Shown here: positions 36,055-45,657 of the stretch, in pieces
Layout of the letters: the number at the start of each line of letters is the position of its first letter
Numbering within the stretch: the first letter of the stretch is position 1
NCBI GenBank assembly: GCA_023476565.1
Contig: JAMCVZ010000068.1
Span: 62,001 to 126,000, forward strand
DNA from: Nitrospirota bacterium
GTDB taxonomy: Bacteria; Nitrospirota; Thermodesulfovibrionia; Thermodesulfovibrionales; Dissulfurispiraceae
Length of the DNA stretch: 64,000 bases
Direction of reading: 5' to 3'
Position numbers and translations under genes: made by a program
The notes under the pieces: model-generated
Told to the model about the DNA's origin: nothing
Seen by the model: the letters and a program-made list of their open reading frames with translations, nothing else
The model's database searches: none

Positions 36055-37290
36055 ATGTTCGATAAAAGTTACCTTTTGCCCTCCGAAGCGCTGGAGCGTA
36101 TTCTCGAGGTTATACCTGAACGCTTCCCGCCGGTCGAGAGGCTGAGGATAGAGGAATGTTATGGACGCATTCAGGCCTCGGATATCATTTCAACCGAAGA
36201 CCTTCCCGCTTTTTCGCGTTCTACTGTAGACGGATTCGCCGTGAGCTCCTCAGATACATTCGGCGCAAAAGAGACTTCACCGGCATATAGTGCACTCGCC
36301 GGAGAGGTGCTGATGGGCGCAGCCCCTGATTTCATTATCAGGAAGGGGGAGTCAGCGCGAATCCCGACAGGGGGCATGCTCCCTGAAGGCGCCGATTCGG
36401 TGGTCATGCTTGAGCATGCCCAGGTTATTTCCAATGACATGATAGAAGTACTGAGACCTGTTGCGCCCAATGAGAATGTGATCCGGCAGGGGGAGGATAT
36501 TAAAAAGGGCGAGACTGTTCTGGTAAGGGGGCACAGGCTGAGGGCCCAGGATATCGGCGCACTCGCAGGCATCGGCGTAACGGAGATCGATGTTTATAAA
36601 AAAATCCTGGTTGCCATAGTATCTACGGGCGATGAGGTGCTCCCTGCAGGCGGCCCTTTGCTTCCGGGTCAGGTGCGGGATATCAATTCGTATACGCTCA
36701 GCGGCTTTATCTTCGACTGCGGCGGCATACCGGTGAAAAAAGGAATATTCAAGGACGATTACGCGGTTATCAAGCAGGCACTCCAGGGGGCCCTGGAGGA
36801 TTCCGATATGGTCCTGATAAGCGGCGGCACTTCCGCAGGAACCAAGGATATGGCTGCAGAGATAATAAACGCTGTCGGGCGGCCCGGTGTGCTTTTCCAC
36901 GGCGTGTCCCTGAAGCCGGGCAAACCGATGATCGGAGGTGTTGCAGGCGCTAAGCCGGTTTTAGGCCTTCCGGGGCATCCCGCTGCCGTGGCTATCTGCT
37001 TCGATCTTTTTATCAGACCCCTTCTCGAGCGGTTGAGCGGACTCAGGACACGGAAATACTTCTTCAAAACAGTACAGGCGCGAATGGCGAAGAGCATCGC
37101 TTCGGCAGCAGGCAGAGAGGACCATATCAGGGTTTATCTCGAGGAGAGAGATGGGGAGCTGCTTGCCACTCCTGTCCTGGGCAAATCAGGGTTGATAACC
37201 ACTCTTGTAAAGGCCGACGGTGTTGTTGCCATACCGCAGGGGAAGCTCGGGCTGAACGCGGACGAAAAAGTAAGCGTTAGGCTGTTTTAA
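36055..37290 (+). CDS. moeA: molybdopterin molybdenumtransferase MoeA
   Basis: Inserts molybdenum (or tungsten) into molybdopterin. From ATG 36055 (MFDKSYLLPSEALERILEV) it has 411 residues. An ATG at 36004 would add 17 residues translated from the hairpin repeat. Motifs: AFSRSTVDGFAVSS, IPTGGMLPEGADSVVMLEHA, VSTGDEVLPAG, ISGGTSAGTKDM and LGLPGHPAAVAICFDLF. Five bases separate it from the CO dehydrogenase gene, so moeA, cdhA and hypD form an operon. Confidence 0.93.
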   Translation: MFDKSYLLPSEALERILEVIPERFPPVERLRIEECYGRIQASDIISTEDLPAFSRSTVDGFAVSSSDTFGAKETSPAYSALAGEVLMGAAPDFIIRKGESARIPTGGMLPEGADSVVMLEHAQVISNDMIEVLRPVAPNENVIRQGEDIKKGETVLVRGHRLRAQDIGALAGIGVTEIDVYKKILVAIVSTGDEVLPAGGPLLPGQVRDINSYTLSGFIFDCGGIPVKKGIFKDDYAVIKQALQGALEDSDMVLISGGTSAGTKDMAAEIINAVGRPGVLFHGVSLKPGKPMIGGVAGAKPVLGLPGHPAAVAICFDLFIRPLLERLSGLRTRKYFFKTVQARMAKSIASAAGREDHIRVYLEERDGELLATPVLGKSGLITTLVKADGVVAIPQGKLGLNADEKVSVRLF

Positions 37291-37295
37291 AAGCT

Positions 37296-39617
37296 ATGGA
37301 AGAGAAACAGGATAAAAAAACCGGTTTCGGCATTACCGGCATGCGGGCCTGGGATATGCTGCTGCTTGAGCGGTACGGTCCCCGCTATTATTGTGTGAAC
37401 AAAACCTGCGCTTTATGCGCACTCGGGCCATGCAATCTTGAGCAGGGGCGCAAAGGGGCATGCGGCCAGGACCAGGAGGTGTTTGCCGCCCGTGAGGCCC
37501 TGCTCATGTCTGTCACCGGCGCATCCGCCCATGCAGCCCATGCAGATGACATTGTGCGCAGGGCTATTGCGGAAAAGGGGCCTGAATTCCCTTTGGACCT
37601 CGGCGAATGGGTACATATCCGGATGCCCCTAACCAGGATTGTAACCGGTTTGAATCCGCACTGCCTTGCGGATATCCTGCAGGTCCTCGAATATATAAAC
37701 TCCCGGATCGTAAGGCTTATCGCTGCTGCTCATTTCGGCGGCGAGTCTCATCTCCTTGACCTTGAGAGCAAAACAATGCATGCCGGTACCATGGATATTC
37801 TTGCCATGGAAGTCGCCGATGTCGCGCAGATTTCCGTGTATAACTTTCCGCGCGGCGAATCTCACGCGCCGTTAAAGCGTATCGGGATCGAAGATTCGTC
37901 GGACAGACCTTTTATCCTTTGTGTCGGACATAATGCAGAAGTCGGATACCGGCTGGTACAAAAGGCTGATCGCGAAGGACTCTCCTCTTCGGTGGCTATT
38001 GCGGGTCTTTGCTGCACTGCCCACGATATGGTCCGCGGATGTGCCGGAAAGGATAACGGGGAATCAACCGGCAACGGGCCTATGATCGCAGGCAATATGC
38101 GTGACCAGTTCCGCTTCATCAGGTCAGGCCGTGCGGATGTGGTGATCATAGATCAGCAGTGTATTCGTTTGGATATTGTACGGGAGGTCCTTCTTACCGG
38201 GGCATACCTCATCGCGACGAGCGACCAGACCTGTGCAGGGTTGCCTGATGAAACTGCATGCGATACGGAGATGCTTGTGAGCAGACTCTCCGAACAGCAG
38301 GTGCGGGCTGTGTATATTTCCGATCCCGATAAGGCGGCCCGCCTTGCCCTGGCTCTGGCATTGCGGAAAGGACGTGAGACAAAGCCGTCCGCAAGGCCCT
38401 CTGTGGCGAGTGAAGAGGGAACGGATCTGGCACAGCGCTGGCAGGCTGCCGCCCGCTGTGTGAGTTGCGGGCTCTGCAGCGAGCATTGCCCGATCTCTCT
38501 TCCTGTAGCGGAGGTCCTCTCCTCTGCAGGCGAAGCGGTACGGAAGGCTTCTGAAGGGGGGAAGTCCTCAGATATTGCTTCCCTTGCAGATGCCCTCGGA
38601 GAACACGGGAACCGTTGCCTTGGCTGCGGGCGCTGTAATACCGCTTGCCCGCAGAATATCCCTGTAATGGACCTGCTTAAGAATGATGCTCAAAAGGAAT
38701 TCCCTTCAGGGTGGATACGGATCGGGAGAGGAGCAATCGATGATTATGAAATCAAAAGCACCGGCCCATCCCTGGTGCTCGGAGATATTCCGGGGGTGGT
38801 CGCGTTCCTGACCTGCCCCGAATACCCCGACGGAAGAGGCTCGGCAGCATGGATGGCCCGGATTCTCGCCGAGCGTAAATATATTGTGCTGGCGGCGGGC
38901 TGCGCGGCAATGGATCTCGGACTCGGGGAGGATTCGCTCTACCGGCGCTTCCCGGGAGATTTTGATATGGGCGGCATCGTGAATACCGGTTCGTGTGTAT
39001 CGTCTGCCCATGCGCTCGGCGCCCTGGTAAAGGTTGCGGCCATCTTCCTGCACAGGAAACTCGACGGGAATTATGCGGAGATCGCCGATTATATTCTCAA
39101 CCGCATCGGCGCGGTCGGGCTCCTGTGGGGCGGGATAACCCCTAAAAGTTTTTCCGCTTCTGCAGGCGCCAACAGGCTGGGAGTGCCGGTGATTTACGGT
39201 CCGCAGGGGAGGATGTTCCGCAGGACGCTTGAGGGGAGCGCCGCTGTTTCCGGTGTAATTGATGCGCGCAGCGGCCGGGAGGTGAATACGGGACGTGCGC
39301 CCGTCCACCTTTCCGTAATCGCCGGGACAAAGGAGGAGGCCCTGATTCAGACAGCCAGGCTCTGCCTCCGTCCAAACGACACCACCTGGGGTCGCCAGAT
39401 AAAATTGCGCAATTACATCGAACTGTCGGAGCTTTTTTCAGGAACGGCTCCCACGGACCTTATCCACCATGTAAGGGTGCCCGAGGACATTCCGGAAGAG
39501 CGCCGAGAATCGACAATGGAACTTATCAGGGCAGCAGGATGGGAACCCTCGTTCATTCCTGATCCGACCCTGTTGAGAGAGCTGGTAAGAGAGGGATATG
39601 AAACCTGCCGACCCTGA
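37296..39617 (+). CDS. CO dehydrogenase catalytic subunit, CdhA-type
   Basis: 773 residues, the size and order of the alpha subunit of the archaeal acetyl-CoA decarbonylase/synthase. The N-terminal clusters are CVNKTCALCALGPCNLEQGR. The Ni-Fe C-cluster ligands are in CVGHNAEVG (His), GLCCTAHDM, FLTCPEYPDG, VLAAGCAAMD and VNTGSCVSS. Two extra ferredoxin-like motifs near residues 388 and 441 (CVSCGLCSEHCPIS and CLGCGRCNTACPQN) mark it as CdhA rather than the shorter CooS. No cdhB, C, D or E gene adjoins. It may oxidise CO alone or supply a complex encoded elsewhere. Confidence 0.88.
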   Translation: MEEKQDKKTGFGITGMRAWDMLLLERYGPRYYCVNKTCALCALGPCNLEQGRKGACGQDQEVFAAREALLMSVTGASAHAAHADDIVRRAIAEKGPEFPLDLGEWVHIRMPLTRIVTGLNPHCLADILQVLEYINSRIVRLIAAAHFGGESHLLDLESKTMHAGTMDILAMEVADVAQISVYNFPRGESHAPLKRIGIEDSSDRPFILCVGHNAEVGYRLVQKADREGLSSSVAIAGLCCTAHDMVRGCAGKDNGESTGNGPMIAGNMRDQFRFIRSGRADVVIIDQQCIRLDIVREVLLTGAYLIATSDQTCAGLPDETACDTEMLVSRLSEQQVRAVYISDPDKAARLALALALRKGRETKPSARPSVASEEGTDLAQRWQAAARCVSCGLCSEHCPISLPVAEVLSSAGEAVRKASEGGKSSDIASLADALGEHGNRCLGCGRCNTACPQNIPVMDLLKNDAQKEFPSGWIRIGRGAIDDYEIKSTGPSLVLGDIPGVVAFLTCPEYPDGRGSAAWMARILAERKYIVLAAGCAAMDLGLGEDSLYRRFPGDFDMGGIVNTGSCVSSAHALGALVKVAAIFLHRKLDGNYAEIADYILNRIGAVGLLWGGITPKSFSASAGANRLGVPVIYGPQGRMFRRTLEGSAAVSGVIDARSGREVNTGRAPVHLSVIAGTKEEALIQTARLCLRPNDTTWGRQIKLRNYIELSELFSGTAPTDLIHHVRVPEDIPEERRESTMELIRAAGWEPSFIPDPTLLRELVREGYETCRP

Positions 39618-40716
39618 TGTCATCATCCGGAGTGAAGCCGCTTACCGGGACGCGTCCGTAGTACGGGATCTGGTGAATGCAATCGAAAAGGGGCTGACCC
39701 CTGGACGCACGCTGAAGATCATGCATGTCTGCGGATCCCATGAGCATGCAGTGCAGCAGTGGGGGCTCCGCAGTCTTATCCCGAAACAGGTGGAGATCTT
39801 CGCCGGCCCGGGCTGTCCGGTATGCGTATGCCCGTCTTTCGAGATCGGGGAAGCGCTGACGATTGCGCGTAAGGGTGCAATAATGACAACGTACGGTGAT
39901 ATGCTCCGTGTGCCCACACCGTACGGCTCGCTTCTGGACGCAAAGGCCGAAGGAGCCGATGTGCGCCTTGTCTATAGCCTTATCGATGCAGTCCGTCTGG
40001 CAAAGGAAAATCCCGGCCGCGAGGTTGTTTTCTTTTCCATAGGATTCGAAACCACCGCGGCGCCTGTTGCCGCGCTTGTTGTACGGGGGGGACTGCCTGA
40101 CAATTTTTCTCTTTTGACTTCCCATCGCCTTACCCCGCCTGCTATGGAGCTTCTCCTCGGTATCGGCGATGTGCATATCGACGGTTTTATAGCCCCGGGA
40201 CACGTTTCGGTTATACTCGGTGCAAATGCGTGGGATATCTTCCCCCGGGCGTATCATATGCCGGTAGTCGTAGCCGGTTTTGAACCGGGAGAGGTGCTGC
40301 TGGGACTGCTGATGCTGGCGCGCCAGATCAGGGAGGGGAAGGCCATTCTCGGGAACGCCTATCCGAAGGTGGTTTGTCCTGAAGGCAATAGCGTTGCGCG
40401 GGAGGCGATGAGAACCGCTTTTGATTGCGTACCGGCATGGTGGAGGGGAGTAGGGCGTGTACCCCGGTCAGGTCTGGTGCTGAAACCTCAATTCAGTTCC
40501 CTGGATGCGAGGGAGAGGTTCGGTTTCTGCATTCAGCCGGAGCGGAATGAACTGCCTCCGGGCTGCTCCTGCCATCTTGTGATGCTCGGCAAAATCTATC
40601 CTTCCCAGTGTCCCCTCTTTGAGAAGAAGTGTACTCCCGCGACCCCCTACGGCCCCTGTATGGTCTCGCAGGAGGGTACCTGCCTCATCTGGAGTAAATT
40701 CGGGAAGCCTTTTTAG
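39598..40716 (+). CDS. hypD: hydrogenase maturation factor HypD
   Basis: Iron-sulfur scaffold that builds Fe(CN)2CO with HypC. 372 residues with MHVCGSHEHAVQQWGLRSL, GPGCPVCVCP, FFSIGFETTAAP and PGHVSVILGA. The C-terminal four-Cys cluster is spread over GCSCHLVMLGKIYPSQCPLF and FEKKCTP. It overlaps the CODH gene by 20 bases, so the two are coupled. This is odd because hypC lies 38 kb away, and neither hypE nor hypF is in the window. Confidence 0.95.
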   Translation: MKPADPDVIIRSEAAYRDASVVRDLVNAIEKGLTPGRTLKIMHVCGSHEHAVQQWGLRSLIPKQVEIFAGPGCPVCVCPSFEIGEALTIARKGAIMTTYGDMLRVPTPYGSLLDAKAEGADVRLVYSLIDAVRLAKENPGREVVFFSIGFETTAAPVAALVVRGGLPDNFSLLTSHRLTPPAMELLLGIGDVHIDGFIAPGHVSVILGANAWDIFPRAYHMPVVVAGFEPGEVLLGLLMLARQIREGKAILGNAYPKVVCPEGNSVAREAMRTAFDCVPAWWRGVGRVPRSGLVLKPQFSSLDARERFGFCIQPERNELPPGCSCHLVMLGKIYPSQCPLFEKKCTPATPYGPCMVSQEGTCLIWSKFGKPF

Positions 40717-40831
40717 CGTCCGACGCGTCCAATGACTTTTCTTTTCCCCCTTTGCTATACTTTTCCCGGGTGAAACATGAAACAATCCAGGAATCCGGTT
40801 GACGTGCAATGAGTAGAATTTTATCTGATAG

Positions 40832-40848
40832 TATGGAATGATTCCATA
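40832..40848. promoter_or_regulatory. 17-bp palindrome upstream of a histidine kinase gene
   Basis: TATGGAATGATTCCATA is a perfect 7-3-7 palindrome, and a half site (GTTCCATATC) follows at about 40861. It lies 127 bases before the kinase start and could be an operator. No regulator gene adjoins. Confidence 0.35.
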
Positions 40849-40974
40849 ACTATAGGATTTGTTCCATATCAAAAACAAAATCTTCCCGAAAAAAAGCAAC
40901 AAAAACAGGAGCAAAACTGCCCGGATGAGATGGCATTCCACTTGCTTTCATATTAAGAAAGCAGGAGGTGCGCT

Positions 40975-42210
40975 GTGAACGAATTAACGATAATCCCGGA
41001 CGAGATCATCACATCAAAGAAGAATCGTGGCATGTTCGTGTCCGGCATTGCCGCACTCTATGCGCTGGTTTTTCTTGTGCTCTATCGCACAGTAGGGGAG
41101 CATATAGTTGCTTTGACCGCGGTCCCGATAGCCGCTGCGGGTGTGAGCATGGGGCTGCGCGCCGGCATGCTTGCCTGGTTTATAAGCATACCGCTGAATA
41201 TGGTGCTGTTTTACATAGTCGGGGAGCCCGGCTGGGAGATAATTACGCACAGGTGGCCGGGCGTTTTGGTCGGCATGGCTACCGGTGCGGGATTCGGCTG
41301 GGTGAGTGAAATCACGAAAAAGGTGAAAGGTCAAGCCCTGGAGCTTGAGCGCGAGAGGGAAATTCTCGCCCAGCAGATTCAGGTGCGCCGGGAGATCGAG
41401 GAAGAATTGAGGAGTCGCCGTCTCGATCTCGAGAAAGCCGTGCTCGAGGCCCAACTCCGCCAATCACAAAAGATGGAGGCCGTAGGGCAGCTTGCCGGCG
41501 GGATTGCCCATGATTTTAACAACATTCTCACCGCAATAATAAGCCTGGGGAAACTTCTCGAAATGAGGCTCGACAGGAGCAGCACGCTGCATATGTACGC
41601 AAGCCAGATCATTGTCTCGGCGGGGAAGGCTGCTCGGCTAACCCGGAGTCTTCTGGCATTCAGCAGGAAGCAGATTATAGATTCAAGGCCGGTCAGGATC
41701 AACGGGGTGATCAAGGGGCTGGAAAGGCTTGTGCTGAGAGTGATGAGCGAGGACATCGAGTCCAAGATCACCTGCTCGGATGAGGATTTGATGGTAATGG
41801 CAGACCCTGTTCAAATAGAGCAGGTGCTTTTAAATCTTGCATCAAATGCGAAGGACGCGATGCCCGACGGCGGGACTTTGTACATCAGCACCGGGCGTTT
41901 CGATATGGACGAGGACTATACCAGGAGGCATGGTTTCGGAGCACCGGGGAGCTATGCGGTTATTTCCGTATCCGATACGGGCACGGGGATGGACGAAAGA
42001 GTGCGGTCAAAGATATTTGAACCGTTTTTCACGACCAAGGAACTGGGCAGGGGTACAGGTCTCGGCCTTGCGATTGTATACGGAATTGTCAAACAGCATA
42101 ACGGCTACATCAATGTGTACAGCGAGCCGGACAATGGCACGACATTCAGGATCTATCTGCCGGCGATCAATACTGGTGACGAAGAGGTCTCTCCTGTGCC
42201 GCCGGTATAG
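40975..42210 (+). CDS. membrane histidine kinase
   Basis: 411 residues. Four N-terminal membrane segments (about 20-110) form a small sensor module. A coiled coil follows (residues about 120-165, [20 protein letters not shown]), then a HisKA domain with [17 protein letters not shown] and an ATP domain with [42 protein letters not shown]. The catalytic His is intact, unlike the kinase at 6658. Proteins of this build usually continue into a receiver domain. Here the frame stops at 42210, and the end of that receiver survives in another frame just after it. Confidence 0.88.
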   Translation: MNELTIIPDEIITSKKNRGMFVSGIAALYALVFLVLYRTVGEHIVALTAVPIAAAGVSMGLRAGMLAWFISIPLNMVLFYIVGEPGWEIITHRWPGVLVGMATGAGFGWVSEITKKVKGQALELEREREILAQQIQVRREIEEELRSRRLDLEKAVLEAQLRQSQKMEAVGQLAGGIAHDFNNILTAIISLGKLLEMRLDRSSTLHMYASQIIVSAGKAARLTRSLLAFSRKQIIDSRPVRINGVIKGLERLVLRVMSEDIESKITCSDEDLMVMADPVQIEQVLLNLASNAKDAMPDGGTLYISTGRFDMDEDYTRRHGFGAPGSYAVISVSDTGTGMDERVRSKIFEPFFTTKELGRGTGLGLAIVYGIVKQHNGYINVYSEPDNGTTFRIYLPAINTGDEEVSPVPPV

Positions 42211-42347
42211 AAGCGCTCTTTATCAGCGGGTATACGGATGAGGTCGTCAATAAAAAAGGCATACATGACACAGCGTTGAATTTCATCTCAAAACCTGTTT
42301 CCCCCGAGGGACTCCTGAGGGCAATAAGGAGAGTCCTCGATAAGTAA
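42207..42347 (+). pseudogene. decayed receiver-domain C-terminus of the preceding kinase
   Basis: Shifted by one base relative to the kinase gene, the frame reads [20 protein letters not shown], then LNFISKPVSPEGLLRAIRRV and a stop. That is the last third of a receiver domain (the conserved Thr/Ser and Lys region). The part with the phospho-accepting Asp is missing, about 75 codons short. A deletion within a former hybrid kinase explains both the stop in the kinase and this remnant. Confidence 0.8.
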
Positions 42348-42386
42348 ACGGCTCTCCGTACTGCATCGTCTTTACGCTGTGCAATG

Positions 42387-42803
42387 CTAAATCCGGACTA
42401 TTCTGTAGCTGTACGTTATTTTTGCCACGCCCTCAAGGGTCGCCTTTACCGAGCAGTACTTTTCCATGGATAAGTCTATGGCCTTTTTTACAGCCTCTTC
42501 AGATATGTTCTTGCCGCTGACTATATATTCTATCTCGATATCGGTAAATTTCTTGGGATGTGTATCGGCCTTTTCCCCCTTTATATTCACTTCTACTCCT
42601 GTTACCTGTTCTCTCTTCTTTTGAAGGATCGAGGCCACATCCATGCCGCTGCATCCGCCGAGACCTACCAGGAGCAGTTCCGTCGGCCTCATTCCCGTAT
42701 TCCCGCCGCCTACTTCGGTATCGGCGTCCATTACAATGGCATGACCTGTTTCTGATTCTCCGACAAACTGAAGACCGCCAACCCATTTTACTTTAGCTTG
42801 CAT
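42387..42803 (-). CDS. OsmC-family protein
   Basis: 138 residues. The two redox cysteines of the OsmC/Ohr fold are at LLLVGLGGCSGMDVASIL and MEKYCSVKATLEG, so thiol peroxidase activity is likely. An AGGAGG-like site (GGAGGAATATT on the minus strand) precedes ATG 42803. It lies directly downstream of the ymdB-like gene on the same strand. Confidence 0.88.
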   Translation of the reverse strand: MQAKVKWVGGLQFVGESETGHAIVMDADTEVGGGNTGMRPTELLLVGLGGCSGMDVASILQKKREQVTGVEVNIKGEKADTHPKKFTDIEIEYIVSGKNISEEAVKKAIDLSMEKYCSVKATLEGVAKITYSYRIVRI

Positions 42804-42825
42804 AATATTCCTCCTTGAATCGCCC

Positions 42826-43611
42826 TTACGGATTCGTAAGCTGCAGTCTCTGTATTCCGGTGGCCCTGCCGCTTTTCTCGTCTATTTCTATGACTACGGC
42901 AGAGAGTATTCCTGTTCCGCCGGCCACATCATATTTCCTCGGCATCTGATAAAGAAATTTCTCTATGATCTCTTCCTTTTCTATCCCGATGACTGAGACC
43001 TGGGGGCCTGTCATGCCGGCATCTGTAATATAAGCCGTCCCACGCGGCAGTATCTTTTCATCGGAGGTCTGGACATGGGTGTGGGTTCCGATGATTGCGC
43101 TTACGCTGCCGTCCATATAATAACCGAAAGCTACTTTCTCGGATGTTGCTTCAGCATGAAAGTCGATGAATATTATTTTAGTTGTCTCCCTGAGCTTTTC
43201 CACCTCGCTCTTGCTGATCCTGAACGGACAATCGAGGAGGGCATTCAGGAATACCCTGCCGGAGACATTCATGACAGCTACTTTCTCTTTAGAGGGGGTT
43301 GTATATATGAGGCTGCCGAAACCCGGGGCGCCCGGGGGATAGTTGATAGGTCTTAGTATTCTGTTCTCTTTTGCCAGATAGGGAACTGCTTCCTTTTTAT
43401 CCCATACGTGATTGCCTGTGGTGATGACATGAATCCCGGCGCTGAAGAGTTCCAAGGCCGTTTTTTCCGTTATGCCGAAGCCGCTTGCCACATTCTCCCC
43501 ATTGGCAACGACCAAATCTATCTTATATCTGTTGGTGAGATTGGGAAGAAGCGCATTGACTGCCTGTCTCCCGACCTTGCCGACTATATCGCCGATGAAC
43601 AGTATTTTCAT
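42826..43611 (-). CDS. ymdB: YmdB-family metallophosphoesterase (TIGR00282)
   Basis: 261 residues, with MKILFIGDIVGKVGRQAVNA, VVANGENVASGFGITEK, TTGNHVWDKKE, FIDFHAEATSEKVAFGYYMD and IGTHTHVQTSDEKILP. These are the di-iron phosphodiesterase motifs of YmdB, which hydrolyses 2',3'- and 3',5'-cyclic nucleotides in Bacillus. It follows rny, as in many bacteria. A tandem-unit hairpin lies between the two. Confidence 0.92.
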   Translation of the reverse strand: MKILFIGDIVGKVGRQAVNALLPNLTNRYKIDLVVANGENVASGFGITEKTALELFSAGIHVITTGNHVWDKKEAVPYLAKENRILRPINYPPGAPGFGSLIYTTPSKEKVAVMNVSGRVFLNALLDCPFRISKSEVEKLRETTKIIFIDFHAEATSEKVAFGYYMDGSVSAIIGTHTHVQTSDEKILPRGTAYITDAGMTGPQVSVIGIEKEEIIEKFLYQMPRKYDVAGGTGILSAVVIEIDEKSGRATGIQRLQLTNP

Positions 43612-43617
43612 AATTAT

Positions 43618-43690
43618 AAGGCCGGAGGCAATAGGCTATCGGCTATAAGTATTCCGTTCATTGCCCATTGCCTATCGCCTATTGCCTCAT
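43618..43690. repeat. tandem-unit hairpin between rny and ymdB
   Basis: GGAGGCAATAGGCTATCGGC faces CCATTGCCTATCGCCTATTG after a short AT-rich loop. The unit is about GGCAATAGGCTATC, a third sequence class with the same inverted tandem build. It overlaps the last codons of rny and ends seven bases before the ymdB start. Confidence 0.75.
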
Positions 43691-45252
43691 TTCGCATAAT
43701 CTACATACCGCGCCTCACGGATGACCGTTACTTTGATCTGGCCGGGATAGGTCATTTCCGCCTCGATCTTTCTGGCAAGCTCTTTGGATACTATTGCGCA
43801 CATATCGTCATTCACATTTTCAGGCTTTACGATTATCCTTATCTCCCTGCCTGCCTGAATTGCATAGCATTTTTCCACGCCGCCAAAGGACATGGCCAGC
43901 TCTTCGAGCTTTTCAAGGCGTTTTAAATAATTCTCTATACTCTCTCTCCTTACCCCCGGACGCGCAGCGGAAAGGGCATCGCCGGCGGCAACAAGGGCGG
44001 ATTCGACACAGATAAAATCGGTCTCTCCATGGTGGGCCAGTATGGCATTTAACACTTTGTCGTTTTCACCGTATTTTTTTGCAAGCGCGGCCCCGATATC
44101 CTGATGGGAGCCTTCCATTTCATGGTCCATGGCTTTACCGATGTCGTGCAGCAAACCGGCGCGTTTTGCCAGTTTAATATCAACGCCCAGTTCACCCGCC
44201 ATCATTCCGGCAAAATACGCGACTTCTTTCGAGTGCTGGAGTATATTCTGTCCGTAGGAGGACCTGTACCTCAATCTCCCCGTGAATCGTATAAGTTCGG
44301 GATGCATACCTGAGATCCCAAGGTCGAATACGGCCCTTTCCCCCTCTTCCCTTATGGTTACATCTATCTCTTTCTTGACTTTTTCAACTAATTCCTCAAT
44401 TCTTGCCGGATGTATTCTACCGTCTGAGATGAGCCGTTCAAGCGCCAGCCTTGCCACCTCGCGCCTTACGGGGTCATGGCCGGATAATGTTACCAGTTCG
44501 GGGGTATCATCGATAATCAGGTCTACGCCGGTAGCGGCCTCAAATGCCCTGATATTTCTCCCCTCCCTGCCGATGATCCTGCCTTTCATCTCATCATTCG
44601 GGAGGCTTACTGCGGATACCGTAGCATCAACAACATAGTCGCTGGCATAGCGCTGCACTGCAAAGCTGATAATCTCTTTCGCCTTTTTTTCAGCGGCTTC
44701 CCGTGCCTCGTCTTCGATCTTTTTTGCCAGTTTTGCCGATTCGAATTTGGCTTCTTCCTCTATTCTCCTGAAAAGCTCTCTCCTGGCCTCATCAGAGCTG
44801 ATTCCCGACATCTTTTCCAGTAACTGGGTTTGATCTTTGATGAGCTGGGCATACTGGTTTTCCTTTTCAGCCAGGACGCGCTCTCTGGCGCCGTACTCTC
44901 TCTCTTTCCTGTTGAATTCGTGATCCCTTCTTTCGAGCTGGTCCATTTTCTTTTCAAGCTGTTCCTCTTTCTGCCTTAACCTTTTGTCTAACTGGTTAAG
45001 TTCCCGCGTCCTCTCACGAATCTCCTTCTCGGCCTCGACTTTCGCCTGGTAAGCAAGGTCCTTTGCGGAAATAGCAGCATCTTTCTTTAATGCCTCCACC
45101 TCACGCTTTGCATCCTCCAATAAGCGTTCTCTTTCCCTGTCAATGGCTTCCCTTTCTGATTTCAGAGTGTTTTTATAAATCTTGAGGAAGAGCAGTCCGC
45201 TTGTGATTCCAACAGCTATTGCAATGAGAACATAGATTATGGTGCTGTCCAT
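43687..45252 (-). CDS. rny: ribonuclease Y
   Basis: Membrane-anchored endoribonuclease that starts mRNA decay. 521 residues: an N-terminal membrane segment ([21 protein letters not shown]), a long coiled coil (about 35-200), a KH domain ([20 protein letters not shown]) and an HD domain ([20 protein letters not shown]). ATG 45252 has AAGGAGGGG upstream. A structured RNA candidate lies 400 bases upstream on the same strand, as 6S RNA does in many genomes. Confidence 0.96.
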   Translation of the reverse strand: MDSTIIYVLIAIAVGITSGLLFLKIYKNTLKSEREAIDRERERLLEDAKREVEALKKDAAISAKDLAYQAKVEAEKEIRERTRELNQLDKRLRQKEEQLEKKMDQLERRDHEFNRKEREYGARERVLAEKENQYAQLIKDQTQLLEKMSGISSDEARRELFRRIEEEAKFESAKLAKKIEDEAREAAEKKAKEIISFAVQRYASDYVVDATVSAVSLPNDEMKGRIIGREGRNIRAFEAATGVDLIIDDTPELVTLSGHDPVRREVARLALERLISDGRIHPARIEELVEKVKKEIDVTIREEGERAVFDLGISGMHPELIRFTGRLRYRSSYGQNILQHSKEVAYFAGMMAGELGVDIKLAKRAGLLHDIGKAMDHEMEGSHQDIGAALAKKYGENDKVLNAILAHHGETDFICVESALVAAGDALSAARPGVRRESIENYLKRLEKLEELAMSFGGVEKCYAIQAGREIRIIVKPENVNDDMCAIVSKELARKIEAEMTYPGQIKVTVIREARYVDYAK

Positions 45253-45657
45253 GGGTAAATCCCCCTCCTTAATAAAGCGTTAGGTAAACAAGTATCAAAT
45301 CACTCAACAGGTGAAAAACTGCACAACCAAATTGTTTAATGATTTAACAACTCATTTACTCAGTGCTACCGGTGACATGGATAGGGCAATTTAAGGGAAA
45401 AGTCAGGATATGGGCAGGAGCAGGACAGAAACACCATACATGCTGCGTGTACACATCAATAGACGACCATATAAACCATGTATGTTATAAGTGTAATGAA
45501 ACACTTTTTTCAATTCCTGAACTCCTTTATTATATTAGTTAATTGCAACTATCCAGTCACCGTAATTAGCAATTACCACCAGAGAGTAACATGAGGCAAT
45601 TTTATTCTGCGCTGGCAATTACTAATATAATTTATAGTAAGCCCACCCTGCCGTGTA
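45253..45657. other. intergenic stretch without a gene
   Basis: A/T-rich sequence between rny and the structured RNA candidate. I see no open frame with a ribosome-binding site, no tRNA and no terminator of note. Scattered AATTGC/GCAATT motifs are present. Confidence 0.6.

Noticed and set aside
36352-36900. 182-codon minus-strand frame opposite moeA
   Set aside because: Antisense to a well-conserved gene, no ribosome-binding site, low-complexity composition typical of a shadow frame.
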